The notes below the pieces were generated by a model that worked only from the letters and a program-made list of their open reading frames with translations, was not told the origin of the DNA and did not search any database. This document shows positions 20,728-31,723 of a DNA stretch of 64,000 nt, piece after piece. Source of the DNA: Chloranthus sessilifolius (lineage: Eukaryota; Streptophyta; Magnoliopsida; Chloranthales; Chloranthaceae); NCBI GenBank assembly GCA_021018995.1, contig CM037590.1:69969597-70033596 (forward strand). Direction: 5' to 3'. Every line of letters begins with the position of its first letter. The stretch's first letter is position 1. Both the position numbers and the translations under genes were made by a program.

Positions 20728-21836
20728 TTATTTCTACACAACGATGATATTGAACAAGTTCCAATTTTAGTATCCAATCTGTCGATGACCCTATTATCCC
20801 AAGCTGTACTATACCTTTTGCAGTACCCACTGCATTGATTGCAATCCAGAGTAACCTTCCAATAGAAACGAGTGAATCATGGACTGGCAACAGTTTGCCC
20901 ACTTTGTCTGTTTGCCCACTTTGTCTCTTGCAGTTTTACTCCATTTGGTTTCTTATTCTTAACTAGGTCTTCCATAACCACACATTTCTACAAACAAAAA
21001 AACCCCTAACAGAATGACAAACAGTAAGAACTCCAACGCCCCATTCTTGCTCCCATGCTTCTTAGCTTCATAGTTTACCAAGCATTGTACCCTTTGAGTC
21101 TCCTTCAGACCTTTACCCTTAGAGTCCCTTTCAGACCTTTACCCTTTGAGATTATGGCAGTCCCATCGATCACTCTTGCCTGCCTGCCCTGAGATTCTAA
21201 GCAAAACCATTATACGAGAGTAGTCATCGTCTGATTTGTATTAAGTCCTCAAGCAATAATAGGTCCATCTGTTCTTTATTCTCAAAACTTATCCCCCATG
21301 AATTGTTCAGCTATTCCCAAACAATATTGTGTAGCTGCTTGTGCCAATCATCAATGTTAACTAGTTAACTCCTCTTCTCTGACATCAATGTATCCGATTC
21401 TACTTTCTTAGGTTGTTCACGGTATTAATGGGTATTTAGGTACTTGTATTAGTGCCACATATTGTACCTCCCCTGCACTCAGACTTAACAATCTTTGAAA
21501 GCCGCAGCTTGTATTGCTGTGTTAGCTACCACCGATATCCACCGTTGGATCTCTATGCAAAGATTTAGACCATGAAGCCCTATTTTTTAATTTTGCCAAA
21601 CCAGCATATTCAATGTTGATCCCTCTCCTAAGTTGAGATTGTAGACAAAGCGACATGACAGATATTACTGAGGTACGGTCACCGATAAACATCCCACCTC
21701 CTACATATATTTCCTATAGCTCTTTCTATTTCAGATACATTGCACCTGGATCCTTGCATCCTCCAGAAATTCGAATTTTATGCAAGATAATTAGCTTCCA
21801 CGTATCTTTTGCAAAGGTTCCCAATCCTTTCGGCAG
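20728..21836. other. Unassigned stretch
   Basis: AT-rich DNA with a small direct repeat (TTTGCCCACTTTGTCT near 20895 and 20911; CAGACCTTTACCCTT near 21107 and 21132). No gene recognised. Part of it may be decayed LINE sequence adjoining 22035. Confidence 0.35.
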
Positions 21837-21953
21837 ACAAAGTGCAGGCGGCTGATGTGGCGTGACGCAATTGGCTGCAAGTGCGGTGGGGCTCAATTAA
21901 TGCAAGGCGGTGTAGCCAATTATGTCGCGTCACGTCAGCCGCCTAATCTTTGT
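21837..21953. repeat. Imperfect inverted repeat, about 39-bp arms
   Basis: Left arm 21837-21876 (ACAAAG..AGGCGGCTGATGTGGCG) pairs with 21914-21953 (GTCACGTCAGCCGCCT..CTTTGT). There are about five mismatches over the inner 31 bp. Mismatches are mostly transitions at CpG. Probably a foldback or MITE remnant; no clear TSD. Confidence 0.7.
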
Positions 21954-22034
21954 TCTCAACAATATCAGCTACCTTTCTTATGACTTGTTTCTTAATAATA
22001 CTAAATTTAAACTTCTAACTTCTATTGGCTTTGC

Positions 22035-22383
22035 CTATATTTCAGGTAGGAATCTCTGTATTCTCAAACTTGAAGGGAGCTGGTCCCCACCCATCCGTAG
22101 ATGTACACAGTGTAGTAGGCACATGGTCAGAGATAGGCTGTGGTAGTCCTTGCCTCTTGGAGCAGAATATATTGTTTCTATGCACCATCCAAATAAACCC
22201 ATCCAGTTTACATAATAAAGGAGAGGTCTCTTGTATATTGGATGTAGTGTACATATTTTCTCGCATAGGCATATCCACCATAGCACACAATTCCATGACA
22301 TTGAAACCCCTCACACTTTTAGTGATTTGACTACTCCCAATTTTCACATTTCCAAATGGAATCGCCTTGAAATACCCTTGCAC
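22035..22383 (-). pseudogene. LINE (L1-type) endonuclease fragment
   Basis: Minus-strand frame of about 113 codons. It shows the order typical of the C-terminal half of plant L1 apurinic-type endonucleases: a GDFN-like start (now GYFKAIPFGN), SQITKSVRGFN, VDMPMRENMYTTSN in the position of a LxDLPLxGxxYTWSN motif, CKLDGF, ISDHVPT (the catalytic SDH) and WGPAPFKFEN. The reverse transcriptase that should follow is absent; the frame ends near 22035 beside unrelated DNA. The intact enzyme nicks target DNA for target-primed reverse transcription. Confidence 0.75.
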
Positions 22384-23350
22384 ACAAAATTCTCATTGAC
22401 TCTCAACTAAGCCCAAAAATCACTGTTGACAGTTTTGGTCATAATATTTGCAATGATCTTTATCCCTGTTAGTGAGAGTCAAAGATAAGTTGGAAATCTA
22501 GTTAGAATGCTATTATGAGTTTTTTTTTTTTTTAAGTAGACTTTGTTAGTCGTGTTGAAATTATTTGAAGGAGACTGATTTTTTTCTTTTCTTATTTTCT
22601 CGAGATCCTTATATCAGAATTTTGAAGCTCCTTAGCTTCAGTTGCCGTATTTCGAACCCTAAAATTTCATGGTACTGTTGCTTCTCTTATCCATATCATA
22701 TACTGCTGCTGTACAGATTTCTGGGTCGTTTAGTGATTTTCATCACTGCTTTATTGCTGAGTTTTTACACATAATATAAAAATTTGATCCTAGATATTTA
22801 CCAGAGAGCAGTCACTTTGTGTGTAAAAAGCCAAAGGTTAAGTTTGTATCCCGGGTCAGGTACCTAATACCAACTCTCTCTATATTAGGTCACGTGGAGA
22901 GCTGTAATGCACAGAGCAATTGGATACACACATACCATTAGACATACTAAATTATGCATATATTTATTTGTTCATAGATAATATGAAAATTATGTTTTCA
23001 GAAAGTCTTGCATGGATTGTGAAGATTCCATTTTCAAATAGTTTTGTTGTTGAATCATGTGGTGTTTGTATTATCTGACATGCCTATTTATTTGTTGCAG
23101 AGAGGTGAAGCTAAACTTTAGACAGAAGATTGGGAGGTAGCTGTGGAAGACCAAACAAGTAAATTTCACTGAACTTTTTCCTGATTTATATATCTTCATT
23201 TATCCTATTTGTTGTAAGTAAATATGATCTGATTTTTAATACTAAATAACTTATTAGTTTATAGGATTCAAGTTCATCCTTAAATATTCCTATTTCTCTT
23301 TACATTTTATTTTGGAGTGGTGTAAATTTTTATGGCGATTATTGTTTCAG
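22384..23350. other. Unassigned stretch
   Basis: No gene recognised. Poly-T runs near 22520. 23170-23350 shares words with 26650-26850 (CCTGATTTATATATCTTCATTTATC and TTTTATGGCGATT followed by AC/AT runs), indicating a diverged duplication. Confidence 0.4.
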
Positions 23351-23354
23351 ATCT

Positions 23355-23357
<3 letters not shown>

Positions 23358-23434
<77 letters not shown>
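23358..23434. repeat. (AC)n(AT)n compound microsatellite
   Basis: AC run followed directly by an AT run. Confidence 0.95.
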
Positions 23435-23439
<5 letters not shown>

Positions 23440-23462
23440 AGATAAACGTAGCTTGCTCTCAA

Positions 23463-23787
23463 GGTCTAGGTTATTTACCTAGACCCATGCTAGTTGGCTG
23501 CCACATGGCACCTGATTACATGATTAGGTGCCACGTGGATCAGCGGGTCGATCATTAACCATTGCATTTGTTTCTTCCTTAAAACTTATATATATCTGCA
23601 CAGTCAACAGCGTAAACCGTGTGAAAAATGAATGGTGAACTCTATTTGATTTTATTGTTCATTGCAGTTGACTCCATTTGACTGTATTTTTTTATTTTAT
23701 TTGTATTTTGATGTTCTTTTTTTCAATGGTCCTAATCATTGATCCGTTCTTTCACGTGGCACCCGATCATGTAATCGTACCACGTAG
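23463..23787. repeat. Cluster of long palindromes
   Basis: GGTCTAGGT-TATTT-ACCTAGACC at 23463-23485 is a perfect 9-bp-arm hairpin. 23501-23538 is a 38-bp near-palindrome with CCACRTGGCACC arms. 23753-23787 repeats the CACGTGGCACC..ATCATGTAATC pattern. It may be one small element with palindromic ends. No TSD found. Confidence 0.65.
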
Positions 23788-23849
23788 TCGCTAAAAAGGT
23801 GTCTTGTAGAGTTTACCATTATTTATCATGGAGTTCCATATATATATAT

Positions 23850-24675
23850 TGTCATGCCTTGTTGACGGGGAACGACCAAAAAAATTTTTTTTTTACTGTT
23901 CATGATGAATAGTAACGGACGTCCGTGATGAACAGTGACGGACGTCCGTGATTTTGCCCTCTTACTGTTCGTAGGTCACGGACGTCCGTGAGGCACTACG
24001 AACGTCTATGGGCGTCGTGACGGGGTTTTCTAAATATTGCAGAAATTGCCTATTTTTGTGTTTTATTAGTATTAGGACTCTCTATTTCCAATTTTAACTA
24101 TTAGTGAGCTATATATAGAGGCTTGTAAAGACTTTTTAGTTAGTTTTTGATTATTGAATGAAAAAGAGAGTTGCTTTTGCGCAAACCCTAGAGAGCTTGT
24201 GAAGAGTTTTCAACCAAGGGAGTGAATCCTTCAAACCCTGAGGAGTGAGCAATCGTTTCTCGTGCGACTTGGTGCGAAGCCGACGTACAGCCGTGGTGTG
24301 AAGCCTTGGAATCTATCATTTTATTTTATCTTTTTTTTAGTTATTGTCAGGTATTATCCTTCTTTAATTTCATTGATAAAAACTCAAAATCCCAAGTTTT
24401 TTCCCTTTTATCAAAATTATTTGAAGCCCTATTTCATTTAAAATCCCCGAGGAGTCAAGAGACGATATTGCGATTGTCGAATGATGCCCTAAACTAGAAC
24501 GAATCTCGAGTTCCCTCATCGGAGCCGTTTTTCTAAATCGGGAAATTTTTACGCATGCGACGCTAAAATGGATTAATCTAATTGTTTTGTTAATTTCATT
24601 GAATTAATTTTATGTGTTACTTGATTTTGAATATTTCCGCTATTCAATTCATTCTAAAGTTAATCCCACATCGCA
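23850..24675 (+). repeat. Solo-LTR-like segment with ACGGACGTCCGT palindromes
   Basis: Begins TGTCATGCC at 23850 after a TA run. It has a palindrome array (23915-24021), then a TATA box GCTATATATAGAGGC near 24108, then a leader-like segment with AAACCCTAGAGAGC. The end is uncertain: ATCGCA at about 24675 is followed by TATTA, against TATAT at the left, a possible imperfect 5-bp duplication. No internal genes. Confidence 0.45.
23915..24021. repeat. ACGGACGTCCGT palindrome array
   Basis: Three perfect 12-bp palindromes ACGGACGTCCGT (23915, about 23938, about 23979) plus decayed variants to 24021. The spacers contain ACTGTTCATGATGAATAGT-like words. Here the array lies upstream of the TATA box. 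Confidence 0.88.
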
Positions 24676-24761
24676 TATTAGGATTTTAGCGTTTCCAGTA
24701 GTTATAAATTTGGACTATATATGATTATGTCTATTTCTCATTTTGGTCTCCTCCGTTGCAG

Positions 24762-24893
24762 GGAATGCAGAGCTTTACTGCAAAATTGGTGTGCCCTTTG
24801 TAATGGGTACTACTGGAGGGGATAGGCAGAGGCTGTTTAAGACTGCAAGATGCAAATGTTTATGTCGTGATATCTCCCCAAATGGGAAAACAG
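24762..24893 (+). pseudogene. Dihydrodipicolinate reductase exon, frameshifted
   Basis: After a CCTCCGTTGCAG acceptor the frame reads NAELYCKIGVPFVMGTTGGDR, the region of plant DapB-type reductases that ends their NAD(P)-binding half. A 2-bp deletion near 24845 shifts the frame; the next stretch, VYVVISPQMGKQ, continues the same protein in another frame. The exon appears to end at CAG|GTTCTT. The intact plastid enzyme reduces dihydrodipicolinate in lysine synthesis. The substrate-binding half with its lysine/histidine motif is not seen nearby, so this is a non-functional fragment. Confidence 0.8.
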
Positions 24894-25353
24894 GTTCTTG
24901 GAACATTAAACTCGTATAATTTTGGTGAAAATATTTATCTACAATGGCAGCTTGGAACATTAAACTCTGCATGCAGGTCTTGAAATTTTTTATGTCATCT
25001 TGTTCCGTATGCAGGTCTTGAAATTTTTGATGGAAAGAAACAGTGTTGATGCTCTTCATGGCCCACTAATTCTTCAGGTACTCAACTCCTTAGCACTTAT
25101 CTCCAAATCACCTGATTTGTAAATGATGCGTACCATGCTGTATATCCTCTTGTACAAAATTCAAATAACCGTCATGTTCTTTGATTTTCAAAGTTTAAAT
25201 GCTTTACAGTAATCTGCTGATTAAGATAACTATGTCTACCAGGATTGTTCTGTTGGCTTGCTGTTCGCACTGCTTCCAGTGCTGGGTGGCACTTCTGGGG
25301 TTCTTCAAGGAGTTATATCGATGACCAAGTCGTATCTAAAGGACCTCTGCATG

Positions 25354-25355
<2 letters not shown>
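24894..25355 (+). other. Exon-like pieces of unknown origin
   Basis: CTTGGAACATTAAACTC occurs twice (24897, 24952), as does TGCAGGTCTTGAAATTTTT (24974, 25012), so a short tandem duplication is present. Two open pieces have splice-like borders: VLKFLMERNSVDALHGP before a GT at about 25078, and DCSVGLLFALLPVLGG after CTACCAG at about 25243. I do not recognise the protein, which may be a third captured gene. Confidence 0.4.

Positions 25356-25391
<36 letters not shown>
25356..25391. repeat. (CT)n microsatellite
   Basis: Uninterrupted CT run. Confidence 0.95.
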
Positions 25392-25393
<2 letters not shown>

Positions 25394-26340
25394 ATGATTC
25401 TATTGGAAAAACTCAAAATAATGCCATGTGGAGAAAGATTTACTTGTCTCCCAAAGGCGGAAACTACTTGTCACCCACATTATAACATTCATAAATCCCC
25501 TTCCAAAAACCATCAACAGTGAAGAATTACATTTAATGCCTTCTTGGAATGCCCTCAGTTCGACTACATTTTATGCTTGATTATATATCATCTTTTGGCA
25601 GCTTGATTTACAGCCCAAGATTCTTCATTCTAAAACCGAGTGTCACGTGCTTAATCCATTGACTGCTTTGAATCAGTCGATGGAGATCATTTTTAGTTCT
25701 AATCTTTGACATGATAGATCTTAAGGTCTTGAAACTATCAATAGACGGTGCAATTTTTTATTCCATGTGGCATACATCCCAAAACGAATATGACCAAAAT
25801 TTCCTATGATGACAGGTAGAAGCAAATGATTTGGAGCTGTAGATTAACAGATTTTAGTATGTCAACATATGAATCTGGTTGGCGAGGGAAGCCGATTCGG
25901 ACAACATGCGATGAAGCTGGAAGCGTTTTCTTCAATTGATCACAACCTGATCACTTCCATCAAGAGGTATGAGAACTTTGTAAGAATCAGGGGCGTAACC
26001 TTAGAACCGTAAATTTTTTGAAGTAAATACATGATGAATGTTATGTAAGAGCCAGATGATCTCATCTCTAAAAAAGAATTTTGAAAGGGTACTTGTAACT
26101 GATTTATCTAGCTCAAAATGCATCCTTCTTTTTACAAATTTTATTCGCTTCAATTGGCATGCATGTGATTTCCTTGATTACACCTTAGATGAAAAGCAAG
26201 GCAAGCACCCCATCTGTATGAGTGATCGACTCTCGAACATGGTGATGAAGGTATGTCTAGGGATCAAGTATCAAGTTCTTTAAATTGCTTGAAGAATTTG
26301 CCGCCTTCAAATGGTGCATACCATGGTAAAGAGAATTTAG
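25392..26340. other. Unassigned stretch with dispersed repeat copy 3
   Basis: 25655-25800 is a third copy of the AATAGATCTT-type repeat (here GATAGATCTTAAGG). An open piece near 25880-25965 (FGQHAMKLEAFSSIDHN) looks exon-like but is not identifiable. Nothing else is recognised. Confidence 0.4.
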
Positions 26341-26529
26341 GGAGTTGTATTGCCGATTCTAGTATAACTACAGAATCGGAGTAAAAAATGAGTGGGGAAA
26401 TAAATTTAAAATAAAATAAAATTTAATTAATTAATTAATTTTTATTTTTAAAAAAAATATTAAAAAACCCCTATGCTAATGGCTGTGGGAAGCAGCCGTT
26501 GGCATAGGTGGAGAAATAAGAAAAAAAAA

Positions 26530-26647
26530 CTTATGCCGACGGTTGGAGCCGTCGGCATGGGTTTCCAACTATGCCGACGGCTACAACTGTCGGCTTATCC
26601 ATTAGCCGATGGAACTATCGCCGACGGCTGATAGCCTTAGGCATAAG
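26530..26647. mobile_element. CACTA-like subterminal repeat cluster (truncated)
   Basis: Several GCCGACGGC/GCCGTCGGC words in both orientations, bounded by CTTATGCC at 26530 and GGCATAAG at 26647, with another ATGGCTGTGGGAAGCAGCCG pair just before (26477). Such GC-rich inverted words are typical of subterminal regions of plant CACTA elements. No terminal CACTA or transposase is found. Confidence 0.55.
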
Positions 26648-26753
26648 TCCCTTTTCCTGATTTATATATATCTTCATTTATCTAATTTTTTACAAATAAT
26701 AGAGAATATTTTTATGGCGAAGATACACTAACACATGTTATTTGTAAGAAGAT

Positions 26754-26754
<1 letters not shown>

Positions 26755-26825
<71 letters not shown>
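26755..26825. repeat. (AC)n(TA)n compound microsatellite
   Basis: AC run followed by a long TA run, the same arrangement as 23358-23434. Confidence 0.95.
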
Positions 26826-26831
<6 letters not shown>

Positions 26832-26911
26832 ATGGCGATTCTTGTTTCTAATTGAAACTGTTACAAATAATAGGGAATATTTTGCATGGGTAAGAATATA
26901 CACATAATATG

Positions 26912-27105
26912 ATGTGTATCTAGCGATTTAGGCATGATTAGGATTTTGTTACTATTTTAGAAAATATTTTCAATTACTAGAGGTCTCTTTAAATCTTAAT
27001 TGATTATATTTACCTCTATTTAAAGAGGCTTCTCCATTAATGAAACATAGACAACCATCCATTATCAAAATGTAGAATTTTAAGTTTCTTTATGGAATCA
27101 GAGCC
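26912..27105 (+). mobile_element. Copia LTR and primer-site junction (truncated)
   Basis: The segment TGTGTATC..GGATTTTGTTACTATTTTAG looks like a short copia LTR, with a TTACCTCTATTTAAAGAGGC block typical of their R region. Near 27091 TTTATGGAATCAGAGCC matches the tRNA-Met primer site that follows copia LTRs. Only about 200 bp of internal DNA follows before element B. The LTR start is uncertain. Confidence 0.5.
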
Positions 27106-27531
27106 GTCACCGGTTCCGAACTTGCAATTATGCCGACGATGGTTCTATGGCCTACCTCTTAAAATTATATTTTTTTTCTCTACTCTTGTCGCTATTTTAT
27201 TAGAATTATTTTTTAATAAAATCTCTATTTTTCTTTATATTTTTACAAGCTCCCTATCCACACGCTTAATTTATTTATCTCTATTTTTATTTAAGATCTT
27301 TCTATACACTGTAACAGCTCGGATTTCGGCATCTTAAAACTCATGCCGTCGATACGATCCTCAAGGTCATACCCCATATGTCACACAGAACACTTGGTAC
27401 AATCACACATGAAACAGAACAAAGCATAACTAATTAATCAGATATAAAAAGAAATAAATCTTCATTCTATATAAGATAGTCTAAAAGATTCTAAAAGACG
27501 GTTTAATTCTCATGCCAATCGCATGAGCAAA

Positions 27532-27583
27532 AGAACCGAACCGAACAATCCGTGACACGCCAAAGTCACGCGAAGATGGTTCG
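27532..27583 (-). other. Conserved LTR hairpin, LTR B
   Basis: Minus strand CGAACCATC..GTGAC, loop TTTGGCG, GTCAC..CGGTTCG. The inner stem is GTGAC/GTCAC, unlike the GGTGAT/ATCACC of the other LTRs, yet still paired. Confidence 0.55.
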
Positions 27584-27694
27584 CCAAAAAGAATAATATA
27601 ATACACGAAAATATCTTTCACAAATATAAATGACCGGACGTACCAAGCCTTATAAATAAGCTTTCAAAATGCACAAAGTGACATAGCAGATCTA

Positions 27695-27793
27695 CTAGAA
27701 GAACTCTTTTGGAGGTTGCTCAGTCTCTTCATCGAGAACGTACTCAGAATCCTCTAAATCTAGATTTTTGGTACCCTCAGAGATCTCCAAACC
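27695..27793 (-). other. Acidic short reading frame in LTR B
   Basis: 33 codons including the stop, directly after a TATACATCACAG acceptor-like site. The middle reads LDLEDSEYVLDEE and the end is PPKEFF-stop, aligning with the A copy (DYVPDEE..PPPEDFF) without gaps near the end. Uninterrupted. Confidence 0.55.
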
Positions 27794-28157
27794 TGTGATG
27801 TATAGTCGAAGGGTAAGCTACATCATAGATCAGTAAGGAAAAACAATATCATGCATATTCTCCTACATCACACATATCTTTCATGATATAACTTAATGCA
27901 TAAGAATCACAATTTAAAAGCATTCACATTATCTCAAAACGACTATATGATGCATAGTTTCAAACACATTGATCATGGTTTCTAAACCACACTCTTATTA
28001 CACACGCACTTAAATAAATTACTTAAGTAGTTCCTCGAGCATATATAGCATCGAGCTCCCGATGGAATACCCACCTTCATCGTTCACATGAATCATTGCA
28101 CAATGTTCAAGTCCCTTTGCATTAGGTGACTTATGCCGAACGAAGTACTTTTACTAT

Positions 28158-28273
28158 TGAAAATTAAAGAACGGATATCCCGCCGTACCGGTATACTATT
28201 TTGTATCGAATATCCCACCGTACCGGTCATAGATATCCTATCGTATCGGTTACAATTATCCCGCCGTGTCGGT
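28158..28273 (-). repeat. GATATCC/ACCGGT array in LTR B
   Basis: Four units of about 30 bp with ACCGGTACGGCGGGATAT on the minus strand, homologous to 2101-2216. Confidence 0.75.
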
Positions 28274-28891
28274 CGGGTATTCACATATAAAATCTCAAAT
28301 CAAATGTGCAAAAATACATATAGTTTATTACCGTGAATTTGCGCTAGTCATAGTAGTTTGAAATTTTCACATGTTCCACACACACTTATTCACATGATTT
28401 TTTCACACACATAATGATTTACATCTCTTTGATATCACATACATATCCACTTGAAATCACATACATAACATACACACACATACACTCAATTCTTCTCATA
28501 GTGATCATATATTCTAATTTCACATGTTCAAAAACTATGAATGATTTCATGCTATTAAGAAGACAAAAATCTGAAAGCACACTTTCTGATCATATCACTA
28601 CACACATGCTAGCTGAATTCAAATATACATGCTAAAGAGTTTTCCCTACCTCGAATGAAGTCATACAAAATGTTCAACTAATTATATCTCCCATGAGTCT
28701 CCACACACATCCATGCATCATCCTAAAATTAAAAGGTCCAAACATCCCATAAGAATGCTTAAAAGACTCTAAGGTATAAATTGCTAAAGGATTCAAAACA
28801 AAAGAACACATACAAGTACCCCGTTCCTTGTAGAGCACAAGATAGTTCATTTCTCGTGCGACCGACTTAACTTTCAGTTATCTGTAGAGTG

Positions 28892-29040
28892 TCACGCGAG
28901 GGGGCCATATTTCACTTAAGTCCTCGCGCGAGCGAGACTCAGAGTCTTCACGGACTTACTTAAGTCCCTATGAGGCCCCCCAAGTCTTTTCTCTGATTCT
29001 CGTGCAAGCGAGCTATGAAGCTTGTGTGCGCGAGAATCAG
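28892..29040. repeat. CTCGCGCGAG palindrome array in LTR B
   Basis: CTCGCGCGAGCGAG at about 28922, CTCGTGCAAGCGAGC at about 28999 and TGTGCGCGAGAATC at about 29025, plus a decayed unit at 28892. It uses a different palindrome from element A at the corresponding LTR position. Confidence 0.8.
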
Positions 29041-29652
29041 AGATATCCATATATGAGTTTTTCTCTTCACTCGATCTTAACTAACTCAACCATTTTCCAC
29101 ATACATTATAATAAACAATAAATGACCCATTATAAATACCATGAACACTTATTTCATACCTTAAACATTGTGATCCGCTCGTAGAGCAAATCGTTCTTCT
29201 CAAGGAATGAAAAGCGTTTCTAAAACCCAATCCACTCACGCCTTCATGCCAAGCACACAGATCACGACGAGACAAATCAAATCGTATGGCTATCTATTCC
29301 TCACACACATTCACACCATCCTTCATGATCTAATGGATAAAAAATCAAGGATTCAAGTGATCCCTACTTCAAACCTATTTTCCTTTCTTTTTCTCTCTAA
29401 TTCACAACACTAAAGCAAGGAGAAAGAAATTCATGTGTGAGATCCTTTATCCTAGCAATTGAGTTTGCTAATATATCAAACACCAACATCTAAGATAGAT
29501 GTTACCTTATCTGCTAACTACTTATGGCGTTAGACACATACATACCACGTATAAAATTGTGTATGGGTTCCCTTGTGAACCACATACACCAAGTCCTGTA
29601 CACACGTAACTTAAGTGGCTTATGAAAATTGGGGTTATTACATTCATCCCAC

Positions 29653-30217
29653 CTTATAAAATTTTCGTCCTAAAAAATTGGTGTAAGTCCCGGTAACAAA
29701 CCGATATCCATTTCTAGAATGGACACACAGTTGCTAATAGGCTACCCTATAAAAATACATTTCATCTCCCACATTCACGTGGCACCTGTATGCTTATAAC
29801 CTCGTTATACGTGTTCACCACATGCCATACTGTAACCATCCTGAATAAAGGAACAATTTTATATTGACCCTCCACACCATCAGTTATTGCACGTGCATAA
29901 AATCAGTGTACACATACAAATACACACAAACCTTCAAACAAAAGCAATGACATTTAAGTAAGGCACACGCATTTTGTGTGGATGTAGTCAATCAATACCA
30001 TACCCATTCAACATAACCATCCATCTACTAAATCATTTAGAACTAGGCATCATGCACTAAACTACTCGTAAGTCATAACAATAATTACGTCAAAAAGTAA
30101 AGATGTGACAACCATGTCACAATAGTTCAACATTTAGATCTCAAAATTACATACAATTTCTATTTTGCTTTCAAAATTTATAAAATTTTCATAACAAAAT
30201 ATCCACAGCAGCTAGCT
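29653..30217 (-). other. 3' untranslated stretch of B
   Basis: AT-rich, no gene. A GGACGAAAATTTTATAAGG segment next to the LTR corresponds to the GAGGACGAAAATTCCTAAGG before A's purine tract. Confidence 0.5.
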
Positions 30218-31505
30218 CTAATCGTCCTCCTCCTCATCGTACACCTCGTCCTCCTCCTCCTCCTCTGAATCGAACTCATCCTCCTCCTCGTCATCATCAT
30301 CATCCTCATCACCCTCCTCGTCCTCGTCATCCGTCTCTACCGCCGCGCCAGAACTAGAAGAGCCAAAAATGGAGTCCCTCATTTTTGTAAGACTCTCCTC
30401 ATAAGTCTGTGGAAAGGCATGGCGCATCAAGTCTATGCTGATGACCTCTTGAAATCGCTGATATAGTCGAATGCTATCCTGATGCAGCCTAATATCGTGG
30501 GTGTGTAGTAGCACCTCGCGAACCATGCCCTCCATGGTATCAGCTGAGATGAAGATGGTGGTGGAGTATGAGCACTCATGTGTGGTACGGATCCCGACTG
30601 TGGTGGTTGTGCAACTTGTTGGGCGATCTGACTATCTTTCTTTTTCTTCACACTAGTCCTTAAGGGTCCTCAAGCTCTTGTTTAAGTCTTTGATATGGTA
30701 ATGTTGCACATTGTCAACGAGTGAGGGTTTATGGGCTTGAATTTCAAAGCCATTGCTCCCATCACAGAGCTCAAACGAGTGTACGACAGTTTGTTTATGG
30801 GTTTGGGAATGACACCCGGTTTGTTTCTCCCCAAGGCATGTAGAATGGCTTTTCGAACCAGGATAGGGACGCTAAACCACCTATCGTGATAGACCGAATG
30901 GATAGCTTGCAGAAACGGAACCCGTCTCTCTTGCTCGTGGCCCAAAGGAAATAAAATTTTCGTAAATATAATGTCTAAGGGCCACATGCGTTGAGGTAAT
31001 TGGGCCCGGGTTATTGACTTCCCTGTGGCAGTCACTCCCCGCATTATATCGGCCACAATATCTTTCAAACTAATTTCTTGGAGGAATGGGGATTTGGAAA
31101 CCCCATCCTCAATATAGTCTAGAGGGCATCCCATAGCATGGGCGATGTCCTTAGCCTCGAAAGAAAATGCCTTTCCATCAATCTCACAAATGATTTTGGT
31201 TTCGGTGGGATTGGTCTTAAGGGTTTGGTAAAAGAGTTTCACCAGCGAGGGTAGTAGTGTGCACAACATGGCGACAACAGTGGTTTCAGTTCATTAACAT
31301 TGAGATAATTCGTAGTCTGTTGGGTGGTTGATGGATCCTCAAAGAAACTCTTGTTGATCACCCATTCTTTTTCAAAGATCTTGGCTTCCCACCATGGGGT
31401 GGGTTGGGTCAAAGGTTTTGGCGTAGGAGCCCCCTTTTTTAGAGAAGACAGCGGCCTAACTGCCTGCTGCTTCTTTGGCCTAGGGTTTGGTGACTTATCA
31501 ACCAT
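30218..31505 (-). pseudogene. Accessory gene of element B (putative plant transposon protein type)
   Basis: Minus strand, starting ATG at 31505 after an AAACCCTAG leader. The first frame (31505-31239) has WWEAKIFEKEW and CAHYYP. A one-base shift leads to 31269-30682 with LVKLFYQTLK, DIAHAMGCPLDYI, AQLPQRMWPLDIIFTK, GHEQERRVPFLQAI and DRWFSVPILVRKA. Further breaks lead to a final part (30535-30218) with a coiled RLHQDSIRLYQRFQE segment and a 40-residue almost pure Asp/Glu tail. It aligns with the A gene over the core and the coiled segment. The acidic tail is absent in A. The family function is unknown; nuclear or chromatin contact through the tail is conjecture. Its place just before the LTR matches A. 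Confidence 0.72.
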
Positions 31506-31707
31506 TCTAGGGTTTTTAAAAATAAAATAGAATGGAAATGAAGGTGAATGTTGATGGAGATTACCTTTTATGAGTTAAAATTGGATCGAATAGCAAAGGA
31601 AATCAAGTAATCACACGTAGAAGGAGCTCCCACACTGAAAACCCCAAAGCCCTAGCTCTCCCTCTCTCAATCGTTTGCGAAAATGACAGGAAAAAAGGTT
31701 TTAATCG

Positions 31708-31719
31708 CTATATATAGTA
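31708..31719 (-). promoter_or_regulatory. TATA-like box before the accessory gene of B
   Basis: ACTATATATAGC on the minus strand, about 205 bp upstream of the ATG and directly downstream of the palindrome array. Confidence 0.5.
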
Positions 31720-31723
31720 TGTT

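Larger units (their letters stand above)
27310..29642 (-). repeat. 3' LTR of element B
   Basis: Minus strand, from TGTAATAACCCC (29642) to GAGCTGTTACA (27310), 2333 bp. It contains in order a CTCGCGCGAG palindrome array, the GATATCC/ACCGGT array, the GGTGGGTATTCCATCGG..CTCGATGCTATA block, the acidic short frame, and the hairpin, all as in A. Confidence 0.82.

Noticed and set aside
25860-25965. Possible BAHD-type enzyme fragment near ESGWRGKPI
   Set aside because: The motif match is too weak; the other reading frame is equally exon-like, so no name is given.
31239-31505. Host gene on the minus strand (accessory gene B read alone)
   Set aside because: Its homologue in element A, in the same place before an LTR, shows it belongs to the retroelement.
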